Part shown: positions 38,129 through 45,593 of the stretch, in pieces
Numbering within the stretch: the first letter of the stretch is position 1
Layout of the letters: every line of letters starts with the position of its first letter
Assembly: GCA_963823245.1 (NCBI GenBank)
Contig: CAWGKQ010000010.1
Location: 124,001-188,000 of the forward strand
DNA length: 64,000 nt
Origin: JAWVFM01 sp963823245
GTDB taxonomy: Bacteria > Actinomycetota > Thermoleophilia > Solirubrobacterales > 70-9
Reading direction: 5' to 3'
Notes under the pieces: model-generated
What the model was told of the DNA's origin: nothing
Databases searched by the model: none
Seen by the model: only the letters and a program-made list of their open reading frames with translations
Position numbers and translations under genes: made by a program

Positions 38129-39198
38129 GGGATCGTGATCTCCGAGTTGTCGCCGACGATCATCCGCATCGTCTTCGGCAGCCCGTCGCCCCGCTCGAGG
38201 CGGACGTTGCGGCCCAGAAGGCTCGCCTCCATGCGGGTTCCAAGGCCGGAGACCCGAGCTCCGGCAAGCAGGATCGAGTGCTCGACCTCGGAGCCGGCGA
38301 TCATCACCCCGGGGCCGACGGAGGTGTAGGGACCGATGTACGCGTCTCGAAGCTCAGCACCGGCGCCGACGATCGCCGGCCCGCGCACCAGCGTGCGCTC
38401 CAGCCGCGCGCCCTCGTCGATGACCACCCTCCCCTCGACGCGCGAGTCGATGAGCTCGCCGTCGACCCGCCGCTCGATGTCCTCGAGGACGAGCCGGTTC
38501 GCCTCCAGCATGTCGGCGAGCTGGCCCGTGTCCTTCCACCAGCCGGTGACCTGGTGGCTCTCCACCCGGTGGCCGTCGTCGATGAGCCGCTGAATCGCGT
38601 CGGTGATCTCAAGCTCGCCACGGGCGGAGGGCTCGATCGCCCTGGCGGCGTCCAGGATCGCCGACCCGAACATGTAGACGCCAACGAGAGCGAGGTTCGT
38701 CGGCGGGTCGGCCGGCTTCTCGACGAGGCGCACCACCGCGTCCCCCGCGAGCTCGGCGACACCGTAGTTCTCGGGGTCGGGGACGCTGGTGAGGAGGATC
38801 GAGGCGTCGGGCTCCGAGCGACGGAACGCTTCGACGAGGTCGGTGATGCCGTCCCTCAGGAGGTTGTCGCCGAGGTACATCACGAACGGGTCGCCGCCGA
38901 GGAAGCCCTCGGCGGTCAGCATCGCGTGGGCGAGCCCCTTTGGCTCGTCCTGGAGCACATAGGTGATCTCGGCGCCAAAGCGCGAGCCGTCGCCCGCGGC
39001 GGCCTTGATCTCCTCGCCCGTCTCGGGGGCGATGATGATCCCGACCTGTTCGATCCCGGCGCGGACGAGCGCCTCGATGCCGTAGAAGAGCACCGGCTTA
39101 TTCGCAACGGGGACGAGCTGCTTCGCCGAGGTGTGGGTGATCGGCCGAAGCCTGGTCCCCGCGCCCCCCGAGAGGATCAGGCCCTTGAGGTTCTCCAT
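38125..39198 (-). CDS. rfbA: glucose-1-phosphate thymidylyltransferase, long form
   Basis: 357 residues from ATG 39198. GLILSGGAGTRLRPITHTSA with KQLVPVANKPVLFYGIEALV is the nucleotidyltransferase signature; FVMYLGDNLLRDGITDLVEA and GVYMFGSAILDAARAI follow. The protein is about 65 residues longer than RmlA of enterobacteria, with a C-terminal left-handed beta-helix (RVVIDEGARLERTLVRGPAI, YIGPYTSVGPGVMIAGSEVE), the long type common in actinobacteria and archaea. It activates glucose-1-phosphate with dTTP. First gene of the rhamnose operon; TAGCCT lies 9 nt upstream of the ATG. Confidence 0.95.
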   Translation of the reverse strand: MENLKGLILSGGAGTRLRPITHTSAKQLVPVANKPVLFYGIEALVRAGIEQVGIIIAPETGEEIKAAAGDGSRFGAEITYVLQDEPKGLAHAMLTAEGFLGGDPFVMYLGDNLLRDGITDLVEAFRRSEPDASILLTSVPDPENYGVAELAGDAVVRLVEKPADPPTNLALVGVYMFGSAILDAARAIEPSARGELEITDAIQRLIDDGHRVESHQVTGWWKDTGQLADMLEANRLVLEDIERRVDGELIDSRVEGRVVIDEGARLERTLVRGPAIVGAGAELRDAYIGPYTSVGPGVMIAGSEVEHSILLAGARVSGLGTRMEASLLGRNVRLERGDGLPKTMRMIVGDNSEITIP

Positions 39199-39207
39199 GA
39201 CGCGGGG

Positions 39208-39213
39208 AGGCTA
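39208..39213 (-). promoter_or_regulatory. -10-like hexamer TAGCCT for the rfb operon
   Basis: Nine nt upstream of the rfbA ATG; would give a leaderless rfbADBC transcript. Confidence 0.45.
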
Positions 39214-39221
39214 TCTGGCGG

Positions 39222-39692
39222 TCAGTAGGTGCCGCCCAGCTTGCTGTGATCCCAGGTCGCGACGCGGACCGCCCGGAACCGGATTGCCACCCGCTTTCGT
39301 GCCTGCGCCTCGAGGGCCGCCGCGGCGTCACCCTCAACCGAGTCGAGGCCCTCCGCGTAGCGCACGGTCAACTGCTTCGCGAGGTCGAACACTGCGTCGT
39401 GGTCGCGGTGGATCTCGGCCTCGGCCTCGATCTGGACGCCGCGGAGCTCCACGTACTCGTGTCCGGTCTCGATCATCAGCGTCGCCCGCGGGTCGCGCTC
39501 GAGGTTGCGGACCTTCTGCGACTTCGCGTAGGTGTAGATCCAGATCTCGCCGTCTCGCGGGACGTACCACAGCGGCATCACGTGCGGCCAGCCGCGAGGC
39601 CCGGCGCTCGCGACCACCACCACGCGCTCAGCCGAGATCAGCTCGGCGCGCTCCTCCGGCGTCAGCTCGATCTGGGCGCGGCGGCTCGGCAC
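39222..39692 (-). CDS. PPOX-class flavin/F420-dependent oxidoreductase
   Basis: 156 residues. Split-barrel fold of the pyridoxamine-5'-phosphate-oxidase-like class: VVVVASAGPRGWPHVMPLWY, VPRDGEIWIYTYAKSQKVRN, LERDPRATLMIETGHEYVEL, RGVQIEAEAEIHRDHD. The central Y.K motif and strand order fit actinobacterial F420- or FMN-dependent members (TIGR03618-like). The substrate is unknown. It lies 24 bp upstream of rfbA on the same strand, perhaps by chance. Confidence 0.78.
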   Translation of the reverse strand: MPSRRAQIELTPEERAELISAERVVVVASAGPRGWPHVMPLWYVPRDGEIWIYTYAKSQKVRNLERDPRATLMIETGHEYVELRGVQIEAEAEIHRDHDAVFDLAKQLTVRYAEGLDSVEGDAAAALEAQARKRVAIRFRAVRVATWDHSKLGGTY

Positions 39693-39702
39693 TACTACTT
39701 GC

Positions 39703-39747
39703 GGGCGCCTTCGGCGCCCTTACCTGCTGCTTTCGGGGCGAAGCCCC
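39703..39747. other. two adjacent GC hairpins
   Basis: GGGCGCC-TTC-GGCGCCC (39703-39719) and GGGGC-GAA-GCCCC (39735-39747) with tri-loops, in the 91-bp gap between divergent genes. No U tract follows directly; may be remnants of terminators or 5' leader structures of the PPOX gene. Confidence 0.4.
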
Positions 39748-39768
39748 TCACCGACATGCCCGTCAGGC

Positions 39769-39774
39769 TACGCT
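39769..39774 (+). promoter_or_regulatory. -10-like hexamer TACGCT, leaderless start
   Basis: Ends 9 nt before TTG 39784, with no Shine-Dalgarno between. Confidence 0.45.
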
Positions 39775-39783
39775 GCGCCCGCT

Positions 39784-40863
39784 TTGCGCGTCCTCATCAC
39801 CGGTGGCGCCGGATTCGTCGGCGCGAACCTCGCGACCGCGCTCGCGGAGCGCCACGACGGCTGGGAGCTCCGCGCCCTCGACAACCTCCACCGAAGCGGC
39901 TCGGAGCTCAACCTTCCGCGCCTGGCCGACGCGGGGGTCGAGTTCGTTCGCGGCGACGTGCGCGATCGCGACGGGCTGCTGGAGCTCGAGCCGCCCGACG
40001 TCCTCGTCGAATGCTCGGCCGAGCCCTCGGCGCTCGCCGGGTTCGACGGCGACACCTCCTACGTCTACGACACGAACCTCACCGGCGCCTACAACTGCCT
40101 GGAGCTTGCCCGCCGATCGGCCGCCGGATTCCTGTTCCTCTCGACGAGCCGCGTGTACCCCGTCGCCGGCCTTCGCGACATCGCGCTCGAGGAGGCGCCG
40201 ACGCGGTTCGAGATCGCGACCGAGCAGGAGGTTGCCGGCGTCTCGCCCAGAGGAATATCGGAGGGGTTCCCGCTCGCAGGGGCCCGCACGCTCTACGGCT
40301 CGACGAAGCTCGGCGCGGAGCTTCTCGTCGCCGAATACGCGGACGCGTTCGGCCTGCCGGCCGTGGTCGACCGGTGCGGCGTGATCGCGGGGCCGTGGCA
40401 GATGGGCCGGGTGGACCAGGGCGTGTTCAGCTACTGGATGCTCGAGCACCACTTCGAGCGGCCCCTGCGATACATCGGGTTCGGAGGCTCCGGAAAGCAG
40501 GTGCGCGACCTGCTGCACGTCGATGACCTCGTCGACCTCGTCGACGAGCAGGTCGCGGACCTGCAGGCATGGGCGGGCGAAACCGTGAACGTCGGCGGCG
40601 GGGCAGCCTGCAGCCTGTCTCTGGTCGAGACGACCGAGCTCTGCCGCGAGCTGACCGGCAACGAGGTCCCCATCGAGCCCGAGCCCGAGACCCGCCCCGG
40701 GGACGTGCCCCTCTACGTCTCCGACTGCTCGCGCCTCAACCGTCGCACGGGATGGCGGCCGAAGCGGGACGCCAGGCGGATCCTCGCGGACATCCACGCG
40801 TTCATCGAAGCCAACGCGGATACCATCGACGCCGCTCTGGGCAACCCGGGGCGCGATGGTTAG
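39784..40863 (+). CDS. NAD-dependent epimerase/dehydratase, CDP-paratose epimerase-like
   Basis: 359 residues from TTG 39784. RVLITGGAGFVGANLATALA (NAD site), LRALDNLHRSGSELNLPRLA, DVLVECSAEPSALAGFDGDT (an AEPS motif where most SDRs have AA), NLTGAYNCLELARRSAAGFL, FLSTSRVYPVAGLRDIALEE, RTLYGSTKLGAELLVAEYAD (YxxxK), GFGGSGKQVRDLLHVDDLVD. The SGKQVRD loop and overall plan resemble CDP-paratose/CDP-tyvelose 2-epimerase relatives. It overlaps the next, more typical member by 8 bp; the pair may act in successive steps or as partners. Sugar substrate not proven. Confidence 0.82.
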   Translation: MRVLITGGAGFVGANLATALAERHDGWELRALDNLHRSGSELNLPRLADAGVEFVRGDVRDRDGLLELEPPDVLVECSAEPSALAGFDGDTSYVYDTNLTGAYNCLELARRSAAGFLFLSTSRVYPVAGLRDIALEEAPTRFEIATEQEVAGVSPRGISEGFPLAGARTLYGSTKLGAELLVAEYADAFGLPAVVDRCGVIAGPWQMGRVDQGVFSYWMLEHHFERPLRYIGFGGSGKQVRDLLHVDDLVDLVDEQVADLQAWAGETVNVGGGAACSLSLVETTELCRELTGNEVPIEPEPETRPGDVPLYVSDCSRLNRRTGWRPKRDARRILADIHAFIEANADTIDAALGNPGRDG

Positions 40864-41947
40864 AGGAGCGACGGCAGTGCCAGGGGCCATAGTCACGGGA
40901 TCGGGGGGGCTCGTCGGGTCGGAGTCCGTGCGCCGGCTCGTCGGTGCCGGTTACGAGGTGGTCGGGATCGAGAACGACATGCGCTCGCGCTTCTTCGGCC
41001 CCGAGGCCTCGACCCAGCACGTCACCGACTCGCTCACAGACACCCACCCTGAGTTCCGCTCGATCGAGGCCGACATCCGCGACCAAGACGCCGTCGAGCG
41101 CGCCTTCGCCGAGGTCTCAGGGCCAGAGCTCGTGATCCACGCCGCCGCCCAGCCCTCCCACGACTGGGCCGCCCGCGAGCCGCACACCGACTTCTCCGTC
41201 AACGCGCTCGGGACCCTCAACCTGCTCGAGGCGACGCGAAGGCTCGCTCCGGAGGCGACCTTCGTCTTCATCTCGACCAACAAGGTCTACGGCGACCTTC
41301 CGAACTCGCTGCCGCTGGAGGACGTCGGCTCCCGCCTCGACCTCCCCCGCGATCATCCCTACTTCGGGGGCATCGACACCTCGATGTCGATCGACCGCTC
41401 GACGCACTCGCTGTTCGGGGTCTCGAAGGCCGCCGCCGACCTCCTGACCCAGGAGTACGGGCGCTACTTCGAGCTCCCGACCTGCTGCTTTCGCTGCGGC
41501 TGCATCACCGGGCCCGTCCACGCCGGGGCCGAGCTCCACGGCTTCCTCGCCTACCTGATGAAGGCGACGGTGACCGCCACCCCCTACACGGTCTTCGGCT
41601 ACTCCGGAAAGCAGGTGCGCGACAACATCTCCGGCGCCGACCTCGCCGAGGCCTGCCTCGCCTTCCACCGCGACCCGCGCCCGGGCGCCGTCTACAACAT
41701 GGGCGGAGGCCGGGATGCGAGCTGCTCGATGCTCGAGGCGATCTCGGCCTGCGAGCGGATCGCCGGCCGTGAGCTCGATTGGAGCCTCTCGGAGAAGGCC
41801 CGGATCGGCGATCACCGCTGGTGGATCTCGGACCTCGAGCCGTTCCGCGCCGACTACCCGGGCTGGGGAATCACGGCCGACGTCGAAGGATTGCTGCGAG
41901 AGATCCACGACGCCAACGTCGAGCGGTGGAGCGGGGTGCGGGCGTGA
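40856..41947 (+). CDS. CDP-paratose 2-epimerase-like SDR
   Basis: 363 residues. PGAIVTGSGGLVGSESVRRL, VVGIENDMRSRFFGPEASTQ, PELVIHAAAQPSHDWAAREP, HTDFSVNALGTLNLLEATRR, FISTNKVYGDLPNSLPLEDV, HSLFGVSKAAADLLTQEYGR and CCFRCGCITGPVHAGAELHG are the signature blocks of RfbE-type CDP-paratose 2-epimerases (QPSHDWA, NKVYGDxPN, GPxHxGAELHGF). Such enzymes invert C2 to make CDP-tyvelose, but no CDP-sugar synthase (RfbF, RfbG, RfbH) is nearby, so another NDP-sugar is possible. Overlaps the GT2 start (TGATG). Confidence 0.87.
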   Translation: MVRGATAVPGAIVTGSGGLVGSESVRRLVGAGYEVVGIENDMRSRFFGPEASTQHVTDSLTDTHPEFRSIEADIRDQDAVERAFAEVSGPELVIHAAAQPSHDWAAREPHTDFSVNALGTLNLLEATRRLAPEATFVFISTNKVYGDLPNSLPLEDVGSRLDLPRDHPYFGGIDTSMSIDRSTHSLFGVSKAAADLLTQEYGRYFELPTCCFRCGCITGPVHAGAELHGFLAYLMKATVTATPYTVFGYSGKQVRDNISGADLAEACLAFHRDPRPGAVYNMGGGRDASCSMLEAISACERIAGRELDWSLSEKARIGDHRWWISDLEPFRADYPGWGITADVEGLLREIHDANVERWSGVRA

Positions 41948-42744
41948 TGCTCTCGGTCGTCATCCCGGCCCACGACGAGGCCGACTCGATCGCATCGACC
42001 CTGCGGTCCACGAGCGCGGCGCTCGACGCAGCCGGGATCGACTACGAGCTGCTCGTGATCGACGACCACTCGAGCGACGGCACCTCGGCGGTGGTCGCCT
42101 CCGTCGCCGAGACAAACCCGCGGGTGCGCTGCCATCGCAACCGGGCCGACCGTGGCTTCGGGCTCGCGGTCCGCGCGGGGCTCGATGCGTTCGAGGGCGA
42201 CGCGGTCGCGGTGATGATGGCCGACGGCTCCGACGATCCGGCCGACCTCGTGACCTATCACCGTCTGCTCGAAGAGGGCTACGAGTGCGCGTTCGGATCG
42301 CGGTTCGTGGGCGGCTCGCGGGTCGTGGGCTACCCCCGGGTGAAGCTGATCGTGAACCGGATCGCGAACTGGGTGATCCGGATCCTCTTCCGCCACGGGT
42401 ACAACGACACCACCAACGCCTTCAAGGCCTACCGGCGGGAGGTCATCGAGACCGTCCAGCCGCTCTTGTCGAACCACTTCAACCTCACGGTCGAGCTGCC
42501 GCTGAAAGCGATCGTGCGCGGGCACAGCTTCGGCATCGTGCCGATCGCCTGGCGCAATCGCCACGCCGGCGCCTCGAAGCTCTCGATCCAGGAGATGGGC
42601 AGCCGCTACCTGTTCATCGTGCTCTACGTCTTCCTCGAGCAGCACCTGAGCCGCGGCGACTACCGGCGGGAGGGGTCGTCGCGGCCGCCCACGCCTGGAA
42701 GCACGGAGGCGTCGAGGTCGTCGGGGAGTCGTCCCTCCTCGTAG
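41947..42744 (+). CDS. GT2 glycosyltransferase, dolichyl-phosphate-mannose-synthase-like
   Basis: 265 residues. LSVVIPAHDEADSIASTLRS, ELLVIDDHSSDGTSAVVASV, RADRGFGLAVRAGLDAFEGD, AVAVMMADGSDDPADLVTYH (DxSDD, the metal site of DPMS-like enzymes), CAFGSRFVGGSRVVGYP, YNDTTNAFKAYRREVIETVQ (DTTNAFK, typical), IVPIAWRNRHAGASKLSIQE. It probably charges a polyprenyl phosphate with a sugar for the GT-C-like enzymes downstream. Membrane attachment is suggested by VNRIANWVIRILF. The 3' 85 bp overlap the convergent MBL-fold gene. Confidence 0.9.
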   Translation: MLSVVIPAHDEADSIASTLRSTSAALDAAGIDYELLVIDDHSSDGTSAVVASVAETNPRVRCHRNRADRGFGLAVRAGLDAFEGDAVAVMMADGSDDPADLVTYHRLLEEGYECAFGSRFVGGSRVVGYPRVKLIVNRIANWVIRILFRHGYNDTTNAFKAYRREVIETVQPLLSNHFNLTVELPLKAIVRGHSFGIVPIAWRNRHAGASKLSIQEMGSRYLFIVLYVFLEQHLSRGDYRREGSSRPPTPGSTEASRSSGSRPSS

Positions 42745-43493
42745 AGCTTCTCCAGGTGGACCTGCATCGCCAGCGCGGCGGCGGGACGGAGCTCGGGCGG
42801 AACGTCATCCCAGGCGGCGTCGAGCAGCCCGTCACGCGAGCGCTCGCCGCGGTCGAGCGCCGCCACCAGCTTGCGCTCCCGGTCGAGCCGGTGGGCCCGG
42901 TACTCGGCGAGCTTCGCGGCAGGGTCGGCGATCCACGGCCCATGGCCGGGACAGAGAAGCTCAACGCTCCGCTCGCGCAGGCGCTCGAGCGAGTCCAAAT
43001 ACGCGGCCAGGCCGCCGCCGCCCGGAAGAACGATGCTCGAGCCCTCCCCCAGCACCAGGTCGCCGCAGAAGCAGACATCACCGAGGACGAGCGCCACGTG
43101 GTCGACGGCGTGGCCGGGCGTCGCGATGACCTCGAACGGTCCGACTCGCCCGGGCGAACGTCCCTGAGATCCCCCTATACGACGGTCTGATGGACGTTCA
43201 GCGGGTTGGGACAGGTCGATCGTCTGACCCACCTCCCCCCAGAGCAGCGGCGCGCCCAGCGCCTCCACGCCCGCCGAGTGGTCGGCGTGAGAGTGAGTGA
43301 GGACCACGCCGGCGATCTCTCCGCCGGCGGCCGCCATGACCCTCGCGAGGTGCTCCGTGTCGGCGGGCCCGGGATCGATCACGTACACGGGCCCGGTGCC
43401 GACCACGTAGGTGTTCGTCCCGGCGAGGGTCATCGGCCCCGGGTTCGGGGCGACGATGCGCCGGATCTCCGGGTGGCTCGGAGCGGCCTCCAA
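42660..43493 (-). CDS. MBL-fold hydrolase (LACTB2/RNase-like) with inserted palindrome
   Basis: 277 residues. GPMTLAGTNTYVVGTGPVYV, IDPGPADTEHLARVMAAAGG, VVLTHSHADHSAGVEALGAP (HxHxDH metal site), PFEVIATPGHAVDHVALVLG, CFCGDLVLGEGSSIVLPGGG, ERSVELLCPGHGPWIADPAA. The C-terminal helical domain (ERKLVAALDRGERSRDGLLD, MQVHLEKLYEEGRL) fits LACTB2-type endoribonuclease-like members more than beta-lactamases. Between GEVGQTIDLS and GPFEVIATPGH a stretch of about 18 residues (ERPSDRRIGGSQGRS) is encoded by a 44-nt inverted-repeat insert that keeps the frame. Confidence 0.85.
   Translation of the reverse strand: MEAAPSHPEIRRIVAPNPGPMTLAGTNTYVVGTGPVYVIDPGPADTEHLARVMAAAGGEIAGVVLTHSHADHSAGVEALGAPLLWGEVGQTIDLSQPAERPSDRRIGGSQGRSPGRVGPFEVIATPGHAVDHVALVLGDVCFCGDLVLGEGSSIVLPGGGGLAAYLDSLERLRERSVELLCPGHGPWIADPAAKLAEYRAHRLDRERKLVAALDRGERSRDGLLDAAWDDVPPELRPAAALAMQVHLEKLYEEGRLPDDLDASVLPGVGGRDDPSRR
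43156..43199. repeat. 44-nt inverted-repeat insert within the MBL gene
   Basis: Ends GAACGTCC / GGACGTTC (8-bp perfect inverted repeat), total 44 nt, wholly inside a coding frame. Same length as the dispersed palindromic family and a shared ATAGGG near the centre when read on the minus strand, but unrelated arms. Seen once in the window. Confidence 0.55.
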
Positions 43494-43502
43494 CTCGGAC
43501 GC

Positions 43503-45572
43503 TCAGGACCTGCTGCGAACCGCCGCCGCCACCGCCGTGCGCGTCTCCTCGGGCTCGAGGACGACGAGGTCCCCCACGCCCTTGAGGATCTCGCGCACCA
43601 GCCACTCCGGCGAGCCGTAGGGAAGCTCGACGACCGCCGCCCCATCGCTCAGCTCCTCGACCACGGTCCGTTCCTCGCGGAGCCAACGCGAGCGCTCGGG
43701 CGACACCCACACGCGGGCCACGCCGGCGCTGCCGACCTCGCCGCGGACCAGCCACTCCTGCTCGGCGAGTCGCTCGTCGACGCCCTCGCGGGGCTCGAAG
43801 GTCTCACCGGTCGGTGACGCCTCCTTGATCCGGTCCAGCCGGAAGTGGCGGGTGCCGTCGCGAGCCAGGTCGTAGCAGCCCAGGTACCAGCCCTCCGGGC
43901 CGCTCACGAGCTGGTACGGCTCGACCCGGCGCTCCGTGAACTCGTCCTCGTTCTCCTTGTAGTAGTGAAGCTCGAGGACGGTGTGCGAGCGGATCGCGTC
44001 GTTGACGGTGGCGACGACCTCCGAGTCGTCGCTGCCGGGGGCGATCTCGAGCCCCTCCTCGGAGGGGTCGCGGCCGAGGGCGGCGACGATCTTCTCGCGG
44101 GCGCTGCCCAGCCCGGCCTGCGGCAGGTGGTCGCCGAAGAGGTCGATCGCGGCGACGAGGGCCTTCGCCTCGAGCGGGAGCAGCCGGGCCGGGCGAGCGA
44201 AGTTGTCGCCGTAGGTGTCCGGGTCGACCTCGATCTCGTCGCCGACGATCTCGGCGTAGAGAACGTAGGTGCCGCCGCCGAAGTTGACGACGTTCAGCAC
44301 GTCGAGGTCCTCGCGAAGCTCCTCCTCCGTGAGGTGGAGGTCGGCCAGCACCTCGTCGATCGGCAGCCGTCTGGCCTCGCGGGCCGCGCCGATCAACAGC
44401 CCGGCGAGGGTGACCAGGCGGGCGAAGCGCTCGGGGCGGATCACCGACTCGGCGCGACCGTTGGAGCGGCCGTGGCCGTCCCGGGCGGCGGCGAGGCCCT
44501 CGGCGACGGGACGGGACTTGATCTTCGCCGTCTCGAACTCGCCCGCGTGGCGCGAGCGAAGGAGCGCCAGCCGCTCACCCGCCTCGGCGGCGAGCTCATC
44601 GGGGGCGAGCAGCCGGGCGTTGTCCCGCCAGCCGAGGACCCAGGAGATGAGCTGGCGGCGGGAGGCGTACTCGGTCTCGTAGATCGAGCCCCGCGCCTTC
44701 CCGACGCCGTCGGCGGCCGTCGGCTTCCGCAGCGTTCCGTAGGCGCCGAAGTCGCGCTCGACCAGCCAGGCGATCCGCTCGCGGACGAAGATCGCCGCGG
44801 TCCCCTCGATCTCCCCCATCTGCCAGCCCGCGCGCGAGGCGTAGTCGCGGCGGTCGAAGTCCTGCGGCGAGGTGAAGTCGTGCTCGGCCTTCGACGCGTA
44901 GGAGACCTTGCCCCGGATCCTCGAGAGCCGGAAGACGCGGATCGCCTCGCGCTCGTGCGAGTAGCCGATCAAATAGAACTGCCCGTCGCGGAAGACGAGG
45001 TGGTAGGGGTCGACCTTGCGATCGGCGACCTCGTCGCGCTGCATCGTGTAGTAGCTGAACTCGATCGTCTTGCGGCGGGAGATCGCGGTCTCGATCTTCG
45101 CCAGCCGCATCGAGAGCTCGCGACCGCCCGCTGAGGGCTGGAGCTTGACGTCGATCGGGGCGGCGTCGCCCTGGGCGAGCGGGCTCGGCCTCCCCCACGA
45201 GACCTGCTGGAGCGCAAGACGCAGTGGCTCCGCGTAGGCGAACTCGCCGTCGAGCAGGCCGAGCGCGGTCCGCAGGGCGGCGAGCTCCTCGTCGGTGAAC
45301 TTGATCTCGGGGAGGTAGTAGTTCTCGGGCGGAAGCGCGTAGAGCTCCGCCTCGAAGAACCCCTCGGCCGGCTTCTGCACCTGGAGCGAGATCCCGAGGC
45401 TCTCGAGCTCGGCCCGATCGGCGTAGAAGCGGCGGGCGAACGCGTCCTCGTTCATCGAGCTGTAGCCCTCGACCTCCTGCTTGATCTCGAGCGCCGAGAC
45501 GGGACGCCGGTTGGCCATGAGGAACGAGATCAGCGAGAGCTGGCGGATCAGCTTCTCGGTGTCCTTGGCCAC
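43503..45572 (-). CDS. fused tandem WYL-domain regulator (PafB-PafC type)
   Basis: 689 residues from GTG 45572. Two HTH-WYL modules in one chain. First: DTEKLIRQLSLISFLMANRR, VSALEIKQEVEGYSSMNEDA (HTH), RRKTIEFSYYTMQRDEVADR, KVDPYHLVFRDGQFYLIGYS (WYL core). Second: LVTLAGLLIGAAREARRLPI, VLADLHLTEEELREDLDVLN, HTVLELHYYKENEDEFTERR, EPYQLVSGPEGWYLGCYDLA. PafB and PafC of mycobacteria are separate proteins that form a DNA-damage-responsive activator which binds single-stranded DNA; a fused form is likely equivalent. No pup or proteasome genes are in view. TATTCT lies 6 nt upstream. Confidence 0.88.
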   Translation of the reverse strand: MAKDTEKLIRQLSLISFLMANRRPVSALEIKQEVEGYSSMNEDAFARRFYADRAELESLGISLQVQKPAEGFFEAELYALPPENYYLPEIKFTDEELAALRTALGLLDGEFAYAEPLRLALQQVSWGRPSPLAQGDAAPIDVKLQPSAGGRELSMRLAKIETAISRRKTIEFSYYTMQRDEVADRKVDPYHLVFRDGQFYLIGYSHEREAIRVFRLSRIRGKVSYASKAEHDFTSPQDFDRRDYASRAGWQMGEIEGTAAIFVRERIAWLVERDFGAYGTLRKPTAADGVGKARGSIYETEYASRRQLISWVLGWRDNARLLAPDELAAEAGERLALLRSRHAGEFETAKIKSRPVAEGLAAARDGHGRSNGRAESVIRPERFARLVTLAGLLIGAAREARRLPIDEVLADLHLTEEELREDLDVLNVVNFGGGTYVLYAEIVGDEIEVDPDTYGDNFARPARLLPLEAKALVAAIDLFGDHLPQAGLGSAREKIVAALGRDPSEEGLEIAPGSDDSEVVATVNDAIRSHTVLELHYYKENEDEFTERRVEPYQLVSGPEGWYLGCYDLARDGTRHFRLDRIKEASPTGETFEPREGVDERLAEQEWLVRGEVGSAGVARVWVSPERSRWLREERTVVEELSDGAAVVELPYGSPEWLVREILKGVGDLVVLEPEETRTAVAAAVRSRS

Positions 45573-45578
45573 GTCGGC

Positions 45579-45584
45579 AGAATA
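45579..45584 (-). promoter_or_regulatory. -10-like hexamer TATTCT for the WYL gene
   Basis: Six nt upstream of GTG 45572 in a 21-bp divergent gap shared with the membrane gene at 45594. Confidence 0.4.
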
Positions 45585-45593
45585 GCCGCGCCC

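Noticed and set aside
42660..43493. Metallo-beta-lactamase resistance gene
   Set aside because: No signal peptide, and the C-terminal helical domain matches LACTB2-type hydrolases.
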